Assembly (NCBI GenBank): GCA_964622715.1
Contig: CAZURR010000014.1
Span: 1 to 36,753, forward strand
DNA from: Hyphomicrobium_A sp964622715
Lineage (GTDB): Bacteria; Pseudomonadota; Alphaproteobacteria; Rhizobiales; Hyphomicrobiaceae
DNA length: 36,753 nt
Direction of reading: 5' to 3'
Notes under the pieces: generated by a model
What the model saw: the letters and a program-made list of their open reading frames with translations, nothing else
The model's database searches: none
Told to the model about the DNA's origin: nothing
Made by a program: the position numbers and the translations under genes
In this document: in pieces, positions 7,877-16,222 of the stretch
Layout: every line of letters begins with the position of its first letter
Position numbering within the stretch: the first letter of the stretch is position 1

Positions 7877-8572
7877 TCAGGCGTTCGTCGAGTCGCCAAA
7901 TACATAACCGGCGCTGCGCACGGTTCGGATGGGATCGTGCTCGTTGCCGCGGATCAGCGCCTTACGCAACCGGCCGATGTGCACATCCACTGTTCGCTCG
8001 TCGACAAAAGCATCGCGCCCCCAAACGCCGTCGAGCAGCTGCGTGCGCGATAACACGCGTCCAGAGCTCTCCATCAGAAACTCCAATAGACGGAACTCAG
8101 TCGGACCGAGGCGAACCTGGCGCAGACCGCGCATAACCTTATGGGCGGAGCGATCGAGCTCAATGTCGCCGAACTTGAGCACCTCGGCCATGCGACGAGG
8201 CGCTGTTCTTCGCAAGATCGCCTTTACGCGCGCCATCAGTTCCGGCAGCGAAAACGGTTTGGTGACGTAGTCATCAGCTCCGGTGGAAAGTCCGCGAATG
8301 CGGTCGCTCTCCTCTCCGCGCGCCGTCAGCATGATGATTGGAACACCGCGCGAATCCGTCTTGGAGCGTAGTCGCCGGCACAGCTCGATTCCCGATACGC
8401 CCGGTAGCATCCAATCAAGCAATACCAGATCGGGACGTTCCTCTTCGAGCAGGATCAGCGCTTCCTCGCCCGTCTCCGCGTGGGCAACGCGAAAGCCTGC
8501 TGACTCCAGATTGTAGCGAAGCATTTCCGCGAGCGGCGCTTCGTCCTCTATGACCAGAACCTTGGCAGACAT
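7877..8572 (-). CDS. phoB: Phosphate response regulator PhoB
   Basis: This OmpR-family response regulator binds PHO boxes and activates phosphate-starvation genes when phosphorylated by PhoR. The receiver domain covers about residues 1-120: acidic pocket IEDE, phospho-acceptor D53 in LLDWMLPG, the T in IIMLTARGEE, and K in YVTKPFS. The winged-helix DNA-binding domain covers about 130-230 (LGPTEFRLLEFLM, then VDVHIGRLRKAL and TVRSAGYVF). I choose ATG 8572, which gives MSAKVLVIEDE. GGAGG lies 12 bases upstream, which is a little long. An ATG at 8596 would add eight residues and starts three bases after the phoU stop. It is the last gene of the pho/pst cluster. Confidence 0.95.
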   Translation of the reverse strand: MSAKVLVIEDEAPLAEMLRYNLESAGFRVAHAETGEEALILLEEERPDLVLLDWMLPGVSGIELCRRLRSKTDSRGVPIIMLTARGEESDRIRGLSTGADDYVTKPFSLPELMARVKAILRRTAPRRMAEVLKFGDIELDRSAHKVMRGLRQVRLGPTEFRLLEFLMESSGRVLSRTQLLDGVWGRDAFVDERTVDVHIGRLRKALIRGNEHDPIRTVRSAGYVFGDSTNA

Positions 8573-8598
8573 AGCGATTGCGCGGCCTCCATGCATGA

Positions 8599-9309
8599 TT
8601 AGCTACCAGAAATAAGTGTGGAGCTGGTTTGATCGTCCTTCGGGCGTTCATCAGCGATGTTGAAACCGCGCACCAGGTAGTGGACCGTCTCAGCAACGTT
8701 TGTCGTGTGATCTCCCACCCTTTCGATGTTCTTGGCTCCAAACAGCAGATGTGTGGAAATTCCGATATTGCGCGGATCCTCCATCATGTAGGTCAGGAGC
8801 TCGCGGAACAGCGAGTTGTACATGGCGTCGATCTGCGCATCATTACGCCAGACGGCGAGGGCCTTCTCTGCATCACGCTCGCTGTAAGCATCGAGCACAT
8901 CCTTGAGCTGCTGCAGCGCAAGCTCCACCATGTGACGGATCCCCGTCATCAGCGGTTTGGGATGCGACTCATCGGCGATAGCAAGCGAGCGTTTAGCAAT
9001 GTTCTTGGCGAGATCGCCGATGCGCTCAAGATCAGTGGTGATTCGCAGCGCGCCAACGATATGGCGAAGATCGTCCGCCATCGGCTGACGGCGCGCGACC
9101 ATCGAGATAACCTGCTCTTCAATCTCGCGCTCCAAATCGTCGATGGCGTGATCCGACAGGACAATCTCTTCAGCGAGTTTGGGATCACGCCGCTCCAGCG
9201 CCTCCAAGGAACGTCCAAGCGACTGCTCCGCGAGACCGCCCATCTGCGCAATCTTCTTGTCGAGCAGCGCAAGCTCTTCTTCATAGGATTTTACGGTGTG
9301 CTCGTTCAT
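8599..9309 (-). CDS. phoU: Phosphate signalling protein PhoU
   Basis: PhoU is a cytosolic all-helical adaptor that couples the PstSCAB transporter to PhoR and represses the Pho response when phosphate is plentiful. This 236-residue protein shows the two repeated three-helix bundles. Each repeat carries the metal-binding E/DxxxD-type signature: DHAIDDLEREIEE with DLERIGDLAKNIA in the first half, and NIERVGDHTTNVAE in the second. ATG 9309 is preceded by AAGGAG five bases away, which decides against longer in-frame starts that would run into pstB. It sits between pstB and phoB in the usual alphaproteobacterial order. Confidence 0.95.
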   Translation of the reverse strand: MNEHTVKSYEEELALLDKKIAQMGGLAEQSLGRSLEALERRDPKLAEEIVLSDHAIDDLEREIEEQVISMVARRQPMADDLRHIVGALRITTDLERIGDLAKNIAKRSLAIADESHPKPLMTGIRHMVELALQQLKDVLDAYSERDAEKALAVWRNDAQIDAMYNSLFRELLTYMMEDPRNIGISTHLLFGAKNIERVGDHTTNVAETVHYLVRGFNIADERPKDDQTSSTLISGS

Positions 9310-9356
9310 GGGCTCTCCTTGCGCGCGCACGTTGGCGAACGGGGATGTGAATCTCA

Positions 9357-10187
9357 TTAGCCAAACCGCCCGGTAATGTAGTCCTGCGTCCGCTTATCTT
9401 TTGGGTTGGTGAACATATCGACTGTCACGCCTTCCTCGACAAGAACGCCGAGATGGAAGAATGCCGTGCGTTGGGAGACGCGGGCAGCTTGCTGCATGGA
9501 GTGCGTGACGATGACGATACAGTAGTTCTTCTTCAGCTCGTCAATTAGCTCCTCGACTTTGGCAGTCGCAATCGGATCGAGAGCGGAGCACGGCTCATCC
9601 ATTAAGATCAGCTCGGGATTGACGGCGATCGCACGAGCAATACAGAGCCGCTGCTGCTGGCCACCCGAAAGACCCGTGCCGGCCTCATGAATGCGATCCT
9701 TAACCTCTGCGAGCAGGCCCGCCTTTTCGAGGCTTGCAATCACGATCTCTTCTAAATCGCTCTTGGAACGCGCTAATCCGTGGATCCGCGGGCCGTAAGC
9801 AATGTTGTCAAAGATCGACTTCGGGAATGGATTGGGTTTTTGAAACACCATTCCAACACGGCCACGCAGCTCGACCACATCGAGTTCGGGATCATGAATA
9901 TCTCGACCATCGACCTTGATCTCGCCGGTGACGCGGCATTCGGGAATGGTGTCATTCATGCGATTGAGACAGCGCAAGAAAGTCGACTTACCGCAGCCCG
10001 ATGGCCCAATCAGCGCCATGACGGCTCTGTCGGGAACGTCCAGGTCGACATCGAACAGTGCCTGCTTCAATCCATAAAAGACCGACACCTTTCGGCATGT
10101 CACTTTGTAAGGGTTAATCACCGTATCGCTGTCTGCCGATCCGGTCGTATTTATTTCCATTGTGAAAGCCTTCGACTGCTCATTCAT
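9357..10187 (-). CDS. pstB: Phosphate ABC transporter ATP-binding protein PstB
   Basis: This is the 276-residue cytoplasmic ATPase of the high-affinity phosphate importer, driving PstA and PstC. ABC motifs are in order: Walker A GPSGCGKST, Q-loop VFQKPNPFP, signature LSGGQQQRL, Walker B LILMDEPCSALDP, and the switch histidine in VIVTHSM. The ATG at 10187 has GGAG eight bases upstream. ATG 10160 (MEINTTGS) is also preceded by a plausible GAAGG, so the first nine residues are uncertain. It follows pstA by 27 bases. Confidence 0.95.
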   Translation of the reverse strand: MNEQSKAFTMEINTTGSADSDTVINPYKVTCRKVSVFYGLKQALFDVDLDVPDRAVMALIGPSGCGKSTFLRCLNRMNDTIPECRVTGEIKVDGRDIHDPELDVVELRGRVGMVFQKPNPFPKSIFDNIAYGPRIHGLARSKSDLEEIVIASLEKAGLLAEVKDRIHEAGTGLSGGQQQRLCIARAIAVNPELILMDEPCSALDPIATAKVEELIDELKKNYCIVIVTHSMQQAARVSQRTAFFHLGVLVEEGVTVDMFTNPKDKRTQDYITGRFG

Positions 10188-10214
10188 AGCAGGGGCTCCA
10201 TCTGCCGCGCCGTA

Positions 10215-11873
10215 TCACCATTTCCGTTCCACCTTTTGACGAAGATAGACCGCAACGGCATTCATTATGATCAGGAAGCTCAACAGTATGAGGATCGCAG
10301 CGGACGTACGGCTAACGAAGCCTCTTTCCGGACTGTCGGCCCACGAGAAGATTTGCGTTGGAAGCGCCATTGCTGGCTGCAGAAGCCCCATGTTCTCGAT
10401 GCTCGGTATGAATGCATTCATACCGATCAACAAGAGCGGCGCGGTCTCGCCAAGCGCTTGGGCCAAACCAATGATTGTACCCGTCAAGATGCCCGGCAGA
10501 GCCAATGGCAGCACATGATGTAGCATCACCTGATGTTTGGAGGCGCCGACGCCGTAGCCGCCCTCTCGGATCGACGGCGGCACAGCTTTCAGGGCTGCGC
10601 GCGTTGCAACGATAATCGTCGGCAGCGTCATCAGCGACAGTACCATGCCACCTACCAACGGTGCGGAACGCGGAAGACCAAAAGCATTGAGAAACACCAC
10701 AAGGCCGAGCAGGCCGAACACAACGGAGGGCACGGCCGCCAAATTGTTAATGTTCACCTCGATGAGATCGGTCCACCGATTCTTGGGAGCAAATTCCTCT
10801 AGATAGAGAGCGGTGGCAATCCCGATCGGGAAGCTAAGAAGGAAGCATACGAGTAGCGCAAGAAACGAGCCCGTCAACGCACCGGAAAGTCCGGCAAGCT
10901 CAGGAAAGCGGCTATCTGCGTTAACGAAGAGCTCCCACGTGAACGGCGTCGACAATAATCCCCGCTTCATCAAGCTATCGAACCATTGCAGATCCATTTC
11001 CGAGGAGAAACGTGGGTTGAGAATCTTGGCTTCCCCGAAGCGCGCCAGATTGTCGTAGTTCTTAGAGAGAGGTAGATTGACCTGAATTGTTTTGCCGACC
11101 AAAGTGGGATCGGCTAGCACTCGGGCCTTCACGGCAGCGGCGACATTTTTCGATAGAATCGTCTCGTAGGCTCGAGAACGCGCACGCATATAGAATGAGT
11201 GAAAAGCCTCATCGACCATGCGCTGATAGTCGGCGGCCTCAACATCACCCTCGGGCACATCTTCCGGGTTGATGAAAACATCGGCTTTTACGTAGGCCTT
11301 GTCATTCTCGACGAGTAGAACGCCCCTTTTCTTCAAGACATCAAAGAGTGCAAGGCGGTCACTCGACAGCGCGTCGATTTCGCGAGGAATAACACCCTTA
11401 TAAAGCTGATCGTAGGGATCGGAAAGGGGCACCTTGATCTCGACAAGATTGCCAATCTCTTCGGGATGAGCGAGCACGTAGTCACGCACAACATAGGGTG
11501 CGCCTGCGCTGAGCAACTTACCAAGCTGCCGACGCTCCTTTGGGCTCGTCACCTCAGGGAAGTACGAGAAAAATGCATCGCGCGCCAACTTGCGGTAATT
11601 GGCGGCTCCCGGGTTCGCTTTGTCGATGACGTTTGCATCCAGATAGATTGTCAACCCGATCTTGGTCGTGAAAAAGGCCACGTAGCCTGTGAAGATCAGC
11701 GACGAAAACAGAATCCCGAGCAATACGACGGCCAGTCCGATGGACCCGAGCCCATAGTACTGTAGTCGCCGATCGGCCGCATATCGGCGGCGCACACGGC
11801 GTTTGGCCACGTCCGTGCCCCATTGCTCCGTCCGCGGGGGACCTCCCGGCGCCTGAACGATAGCGTCACTCAT
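10215..11873 (-). CDS. pstA: Phosphate ABC transporter permease PstA with a duplicated periplasmic insert
   Basis: PstA is an inner-membrane subunit of the phosphate importer. This copy has 552 residues, against about 300 in E. coli. After one N-terminal membrane helix (about residues 41-70) comes a soluble stretch from 71 to about 320, then the ordinary MetI-like permease domain (about 325-545) with the coupling-loop motif GGYGVGASKHQVMLHHVLPLALPGI (split here by position 440-465). The soluble stretch corresponds to the DUF3333-type N-terminal domain of alphaproteobacterial PstA, but here it consists of two similar copies, at about 76-187 and 198-308. The ATG at 11873 overlaps the pstC stop by eight bases, indicating translational coupling. 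Confidence 0.93.
   Translation of the reverse strand: MSDAIVQAPGGPPRTEQWGTDVAKRRVRRRYAADRRLQYYGLGSIGLAVVLLGILFSSLIFTGYVAFFTTKIGLTIYLDANVIDKANPGAANYRKLARDAFFSYFPEVTSPKERRQLGKLLSAGAPYVVRDYVLAHPEEIGNLVEIKVPLSDPYDQLYKGVIPREIDALSSDRLALFDVLKKRGVLLVENDKAYVKADVFINPEDVPEGDVEAADYQRMVDEAFHSFYMRARSRAYETILSKNVAAAVKARVLADPTLVGKTIQVNLPLSKNYDNLARFGEAKILNPRFSSEMDLQWFDSLMKRGLLSTPFTWELFVNADSRFPELAGLSGALTGSFLALLVCFLLSFPIGIATALYLEEFAPKNRWTDLIEVNINNLAAVPSVVFGLLGLVVFLNAFGLPRSAPLVGGMVLSLMTLPTIIVATRAALKAVPPSIREGGYGVGASKHQVMLHHVLPLALPGILTGTIIGLAQALGETAPLLLIGMNAFIPSIENMGLLQPAMALPTQIFSWADSPERGFVSRTSAAILILLSFLIIMNAVAVYLRQKVERKW
10950..11648 (-). repeat. Internal duplication within pstA (two modules of about 110 codons)
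   Basis: Module 1 is coded by about 11648-11313 and module 2 by about 11282-10950. Paired segments are ANYRKLARDAFFSYF with ADYQRMVDEAFHSFY, VRDYVLAHPEEIG with VKARVLADPTLVG, KVPLSDPYDQLYKG with NLPLSKNYDNLARF, and LALFDVLKKRGVLL with LQWFDSLMKRGLLS. The copies are diverged at protein level, so the duplication is not recent. Domain limits are estimated by eye. Confidence 0.75.
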
Positions 11874-13245
11874 ATTGTTCTCGATATTTCTGTACGATCC
11901 GCAAGGCGATGACGTTCAGAATGAGCGTCGACAGGAATAGGACTAGACCCAAAGCGAACGCGGCCAGGGTCTTCGGATTGTCGAATTCGGTGTCGCCAAT
12001 CAAAAGCGTGACGATCTGCACGGTCACCGTCGTAACGGGCTTGAAGGGGTTGAGAGTCAACGACGCGATGATGCCAGCGGCCATGACAACGATCATGGTC
12101 TCTCCGATGGCGCGACTAATCGCAAGCAAGATGCCGCCCATGATTCCCGGCAACGCAGCGGGAAGAAGGACCTTGGTTATCGTCTCCCCCTTCGTCGCAC
12201 CGAGGGCATAAGAGCCGTCGCGCATGGCTTGCGGGACCGCAGCGATGGCATCGTCCGATAGCGAAGAGATGAAGGGAATCAGCATGATCCCCATCACCCC
12301 ACCGGCGGCCATTGCACTATTCGGCGCGATATCGAAGCCTATGGCTTGACCGAAATTGCGTATTGCAGGGGCCACGGTCAACACCGCAAAGAAGCCGTAA
12401 ACCACCGTCGGGATACCTGCGAGAATCTCCAAGAGAGGCTTTATGACCGTGCGGAACTTTGGGATCGCATATTCGGTCAAGTAGACCGCTGCGAAGAGCC
12501 CAATCGGCGTGGCCACCGCCATTGCAATAAGCGCAATCAAGAGCGTGCCGGCAAAAACCGGAATGGCACCAAACGCGCCGCCTGCCGTTACTTGGTCCTC
12601 CCGGATGGCAATTTGGGGCTCCCAATTCAACCCGGTCAAGAATTCGACAACGGAGACTTTGTCGAAGAAGCGAAGCGATTCATAAAGGAGCGACGCCACG
12701 ATTCCGAACGTGGTGAGAATGGCAATCAACGAGCACGCAATCATGAGACCGCTCATCACCAGCTCGACAGTGTTGCGCGCCCGAAATCGCGCGGATATCC
12801 GCTGCTGCGCTAGTGCGATCCCGGCAAGCGCAGCGCAAATAGCGAGGGCGACCATCGACCATTCGGCTATTGTGTTCCAGCGGTTGTAGCGATCTGCTGC
12901 CTCCGAGACGAGTGCGTCGGGATTACCAAAGACATTGCCCGCTGCAACTGACTTGATCTGACTTACGAGCAGGTCGAGCTGCCCTTTGTCCAGACCGTCA
13001 ACGCGCTCTTTGGGCAGACTTCCAATCAGCAGCCAGTCAACGACAGGTCCCTGAAACAACAGCCACACAAGCACGAGAGCGAACGAGGGTATCCCCACCA
13101 GGGCGGCAACGTACCATCCGTGATAGCCTGCCAGCGAGTGCATGCGCACGTCGCTCGTCGCGCCGATTGCCAACGCTTTTCGATGCCCCAGCGTAAATCC
13201 CGCCAGGATGAGAATTAGCAGCACGAGAAAGAGGTAGCTCAACAT
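11866..13245 (-). CDS. pstC: Phosphate ABC transporter permease PstC
   Basis: PstC is the partner permease of PstA. The protein has 459 residues, longer than the E. coli version because of an N-terminal extension of about 200 residues. The extension carries membrane helices (about 2-20, 46-65, 125-145, 165-185) and a small soluble part (about 70-120), as is usual for alphaproteobacterial PstC. The permease core follows (GTLLIALIAMAVATPIGLFAAVYLTEYA near 230-257, cut here into shorter blocks in the protein), with the cytoplasmic loop GSYALGATKGETITKVLLPAALPGI near 345-370. The ATG is at 13245. A 196-base gap with a strong stem-loop separates it from pstS. Confidence 0.93.
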   Translation of the reverse strand: MLSYLFLVLLILILAGFTLGHRKALAIGATSDVRMHSLAGYHGWYVAALVGIPSFALVLVWLLFQGPVVDWLLIGSLPKERVDGLDKGQLDLLVSQIKSVAAGNVFGNPDALVSEAADRYNRWNTIAEWSMVALAICAALAGIALAQQRISARFRARNTVELVMSGLMIACSLIAILTTFGIVASLLYESLRFFDKVSVVEFLTGLNWEPQIAIREDQVTAGGAFGAIPVFAGTLLIALIAMAVATPIGLFAAVYLTEYAIPKFRTVIKPLLEILAGIPTVVYGFFAVLTVAPAIRNFGQAIGFDIAPNSAMAAGGVMGIMLIPFISSLSDDAIAAVPQAMRDGSYALGATKGETITKVLLPAALPGIMGGILLAISRAIGETMIVVMAAGIIASLTLNPFKPVTTVTVQIVTLLIGDTEFDNPKTLAAFALGLVLFLSTLILNVIALRIVQKYREQYE

Positions 13246-13377
13246 ACCTGGCGCGTAATGCTCTTGTTAGTGGCCATTTGCCGGCCTCTTAGCAGCAAGC
13301 CGGTATCAGCGTTGATCGGGGCGGCGGCTACACGGCAACGCTACGTATTCGGCAGTGAGCTTCGGCGCCAAGAGAGT

Positions 13378-13416
13378 AGCGACCGGATCCGGTTCTTTTT
13401 GTCAAATCCGGTCGCT
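13378..13416 (-). promoter_or_regulatory. Stem-loop between pstS and pstC
   Basis: AGCGACCGGAT (13378-13388) and ATCCGGTCGCT (13406-13416) are perfect 11-bp complements around a 17-base loop. On the transcribed - strand no T-run follows, so it is not a typical intrinsic terminator. It starts 25 bases past the pstS stop. The position suits an RNA-stability or partial-termination element that lets the binding protein be made in excess over the permeases. Confidence 0.6.
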
Positions 13417-13441
13417 CAAGTCTTAAGCCATACCAACCATC

Positions 13442-14506
13442 TTAGTTAGTCGGCATCGCCTCGCCGTTGAGGGCGGCTTTCTGCGTCGCCCTCAACTTGG
13501 CTTCGTCGAGGACAACGAGACCGCGCTCGGAAAGGTACCCGCCGCTACCCATGGCTTCGTCGCTGACGTACTCCTTAATGAAGTCGTCCATGCCCTTGAT
13601 CACCTTGCGGTGCGGGTTCTTGATGTAGATGAACAGTGGGCGAGAGATCGCATACTTGCCAGACGCAATCGTCTCCATTGACGGGTCAACGCCGGCGATT
13701 GAAAGCGCTTGCAGCTTGTCCTGGTTTTCGAACAGAAATGAGTAGCCGAAGATTCCAACGGCGTTGGGATCGGCGTCGAGACGCTGAACAATCAAGTTAT
13801 CATTTTCACCAGCCTCGATGAACGGTCCATCCGTGCGCATCGATGTGCACTCGGATTTGTACATCTTCTTAAAGGCCTTCTTGTCGCCCTTCATCTCCTC
13901 GGCCTTCGCCTTCCAGAAGGGAAGCTTGCCCTTCTTGCAAACGTGGTGAAAGACCAGCTCGACGAAGGCATCGCGCGTGCCCGACGTCGGGGGCGGGCCA
14001 TAAGCGATGATCGCGATATCGGGCAGCGACTTGTCGATGTCCGACCACTTTTTGTAGGGGTTGGCGACGAGCTTGCCGTCAACCGGAACCTTCGCGGCGA
14101 GCGCCTGATACAGCTGCGCCTTCGTCAAGTTCATCTTCTTGCCCTTGCGCGAATTGGCGACCGAAAGGCCATCGTAGCCGAGGAGGACTTCGGTGATGTC
14201 CGTGACGCCGTTCTTCTCGCAGAGCACGCGCTCCGACGACTTCATGGCACGTGAAGCGCCGGTGATATCAGGATGGGCTTCACCGATGCCCTGGCAGAAA
14301 ATCTTCATGCCACCGCCAGTGCCTGTAGACTCCACTGTTGGCGCTGTGCCGCCTTTCTGCGCGAATTCCTCCGCCACCGCCTGCGTGTAGGGGAACACGG
14401 TCGACGAACCAACAATCTTGATCTCGCGCGCTGACGCCACACCAGCGAACGCGATTGTGCCAACGACGGCCGCCGCCGCCGAATAGGCGATAAACTTTTT
14501 GCTCAC
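13442..14506 (-). CDS. pstS: Phosphate-binding periplasmic protein PstS
   Basis: PstS is the periplasmic receptor that hands phosphate to PstCA. I start it at GTG 14506, because AGGAG lies six bases ahead and the product then begins with a clean signal peptide (VSKKFIAYSAAAAVVG..., cleavage after VASA near residue 26). A longer upstream frame has Arg-rich non-family sequence before this point. Phosphate-site segments are IVGSSTVFPYTQAV and STGTGGGMKIFCQG near the N-terminus, and GPPPTSGTRDAFVE in the middle. The protein has 354 residues. It is the first gene of the pst unit and is separated from phoR by 193 bases containing a promoter. Confidence 0.95.
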   Translation of the reverse strand: MSKKFIAYSAAAAVVGTIAFAGVASAREIKIVGSSTVFPYTQAVAEEFAQKGGTAPTVESTGTGGGMKIFCQGIGEAHPDITGASRAMKSSERVLCEKNGVTDITEVLLGYDGLSVANSRKGKKMNLTKAQLYQALAAKVPVDGKLVANPYKKWSDIDKSLPDIAIIAYGPPPTSGTRDAFVELVFHHVCKKGKLPFWKAKAEEMKGDKKAFKKMYKSECTSMRTDGPFIEAGENDNLIVQRLDADPNAVGIFGYSFLFENQDKLQALSIAGVDPSMETIASGKYAISRPLFIYIKNPHRKVIKGMDDFIKEYVSDEAMGSGGYLSERGLVVLDEAKLRATQKAALNGEAMPTN

Positions 14507-14633
14507 ACTTATCTCCTGATCCTCACAGTGATAGCGAAAGCGATGCTCGTGGACCTCAACGGGACTTCTTTTTGGCTCTCGCCCGGCGCGATGGCGCCGG
14601 TGTGTTCGTGATAGACCAGCGGGACGACGCTTT

Positions 14634-14687
14634 TGTGACAATCTAACGATATGAAAATTATACAATATTCGTGGCACGCGGCGTCAA
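14634..14687 (-). promoter_or_regulatory. Candidate pstS promoter and degenerate PHO box
   Basis: On the - strand there is TTGACG (14687-14682), a 19-base spacer, and a perfect TATAAT (14662-14657). Just downstream, TTGTCAC (14641-14635) matches a PHO half-site, and weaker half-sites (ATATCGT and GCGTCGT) sit 11 bases to either side, the phasing expected for PhoB. The half-sites are degenerate and the box would overlap or follow the predicted start, so the exact arrangement is uncertain. Confidence 0.35.
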
Positions 14688-14699
14688 CGCGGAAATTGG

Positions 14700-16052
14700 T
14701 TAACTGCCCGCTCCAAGCTCATCAAAAATCACGCTAAACGTCGAACCGACCCCCAATTTAGAAGTGATTTTCATCTCCGCTCGATGGCGGTTGAGGATGT
14801 GCTTGACGATGGCAAGTCCAAGCCCCGTTCCACCTTTTTCCCGGCTCGAGGCTACGTTGACACGATAAAAACGCTCCGTGAGTCGCGGTAAATGCTCAGG
14901 CGCAATGCCAGGGCCATCATCACTAACGCTGACCCGTACCTTTGCCGGCAGCGAGCCCTTGGCCGAATCATGCCCAACGCGGACCTGAATCTTGCCGTCC
15001 TTGCGGCCGTACTTGATGGCGTTTTGCACGAGATTCTGGATCACCTGCACTATTTCCTCCCGATCCCCACGGATTCGGGCGGGGCTGTCGTTGCGCTCAA
15101 GTGTGATCGCCGCTTTGGTCACATCGGTCAGGGGCTCAAGCGATTGGCAGACATAGGCGGCGGTTTCGTTGAGCTCGACGATGCCGCGCGGTGGCAAGTG
15201 AACGCGCATCTCGACGCGGCTCAATGACAACAAATCATCTATCAATCGCGTCATCCGTTCAGCCTGACTTGCCATCAACCGCAAGAAGCGCTCGCGCGCA
15301 TCTGCGTCTTCGCGTGCCGCTCCCTGCAACGTCTCCACGAAACCGCGCAATGACGCGAGCGGGGTTCTCATTTCATGGCTTGCATTGGCGATGAAGTCCG
15401 CACGCATTTGCGCCAGCCGATCCTGCTCGGTGAGATCACGAATGGTGACGAGCAAATACGGAGTGGACAGTGCCGCCGTCCGCGCCACACGCGAAACGGT
15501 CGCCGAGACGCGACGCTCGACGGGAACGTGCTCAATGAGCTCCACGCTAATGCGTTCATCTGAGGCCAAAGCCTGATCAATGGCGTCGATAAGGTCTGGA
15601 TTGCGCGTGACCTGACTTATCGGTTGACCGACTCGGATCTTGGGAAACAGCTCGGTGATGAGACGGTTGTGGTGTACGATACAACCTGCGCCATCGAGTG
15701 CGAGAGCGGCTGTGGGAATCGCATCAACGACAGCGCGCCACCCTTTGCGGTCGAGGTCGGGCACTTGACTATCTGGCGCGGCCGATCTGGCAAGCGCATC
15801 GACAAAGACCGAGGTGTCGAGTGGCCAGAGAGCGGCCGCGGCCAACATCGCCACGACGGCCGTGAGTGCGGGCAGGGCGCCGAGCTGGCCAAAAACCATG
15901 AGCAAAGCGAAGATGACGGCCGCGGTCGTCAATGGCATCCACCGTACGACAATCCGCCGCCTTGCGCTGAACCAAGCAGCGTTGGCCCAGGCTTCAAATT
16001 CAGCCTTTCGCGTCATCCATCGCCTGCCGCTTGCTTCTGGTCCAATGGACAT
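14700..16052 (-). CDS. phoR: Phosphate regulon sensor histidine kinase PhoR
   Basis: PhoR is a membrane histidine kinase that phosphorylates PhoB when phosphate is low. From ATG 16052 it has 450 residues: two adjacent membrane helices (about 39-57 and 60-77) with almost no periplasmic loop, a PAS domain (about 103-205), a HisKA domain with H226 in NASHEMRTPLASL, and an ATPase domain (N box LVQNAIKYG, G1 DDGPGIAPEHL, G2 GGTGLGLAIVKHIL). ATG 16052 is preceded by GGAAG eight bases away. A GTG at 16067 would add five residues but has no Shine-Dalgarno. It is divergent from ppk2 and lies upstream of pstS. Confidence 0.93.
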   Translation of the reverse strand: MSIGPEASGRRWMTRKAEFEAWANAAWFSARRRIVVRWMPLTTAAVIFALLMVFGQLGALPALTAVVAMLAAAALWPLDTSVFVDALARSAAPDSQVPDLDRKGWRAVVDAIPTAALALDGAGCIVHHNRLITELFPKIRVGQPISQVTRNPDLIDAIDQALASDERISVELIEHVPVERRVSATVSRVARTAALSTPYLLVTIRDLTEQDRLAQMRADFIANASHEMRTPLASLRGFVETLQGAAREDADARERFLRLMASQAERMTRLIDDLLSLSRVEMRVHLPPRGIVELNETAAYVCQSLEPLTDVTKAAITLERNDSPARIRGDREEIVQVIQNLVQNAIKYGRKDGKIQVRVGHDSAKGSLPAKVRVSVSDDGPGIAPEHLPRLTERFYRVNVASSREKGGTGLGLAIVKHILNRHRAEMKITSKLGVGSTFSVIFDELGAGS

Positions 16053-16222
16053 TTTCAACGCTTCCACGCGTTGCTGCCAACGAGGAGGATGCGCATGCTA
16101 GATAACTGTGATCGACGATACATTCAAACTCTTGGAGCGTTGTGCGGCGTAGATGCGTGTGCGACCGTTCAAATACGATTAAGCTCATCTGCCAATGTAA
16201 CTGCGACTGCGGGGAGACGACT

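Noticed and set aside
8629..9360. 243-codon + strand frame antisense to phoU
   Set aside because: It covers phoU almost exactly in the opposite direction and has no recognisable domain.
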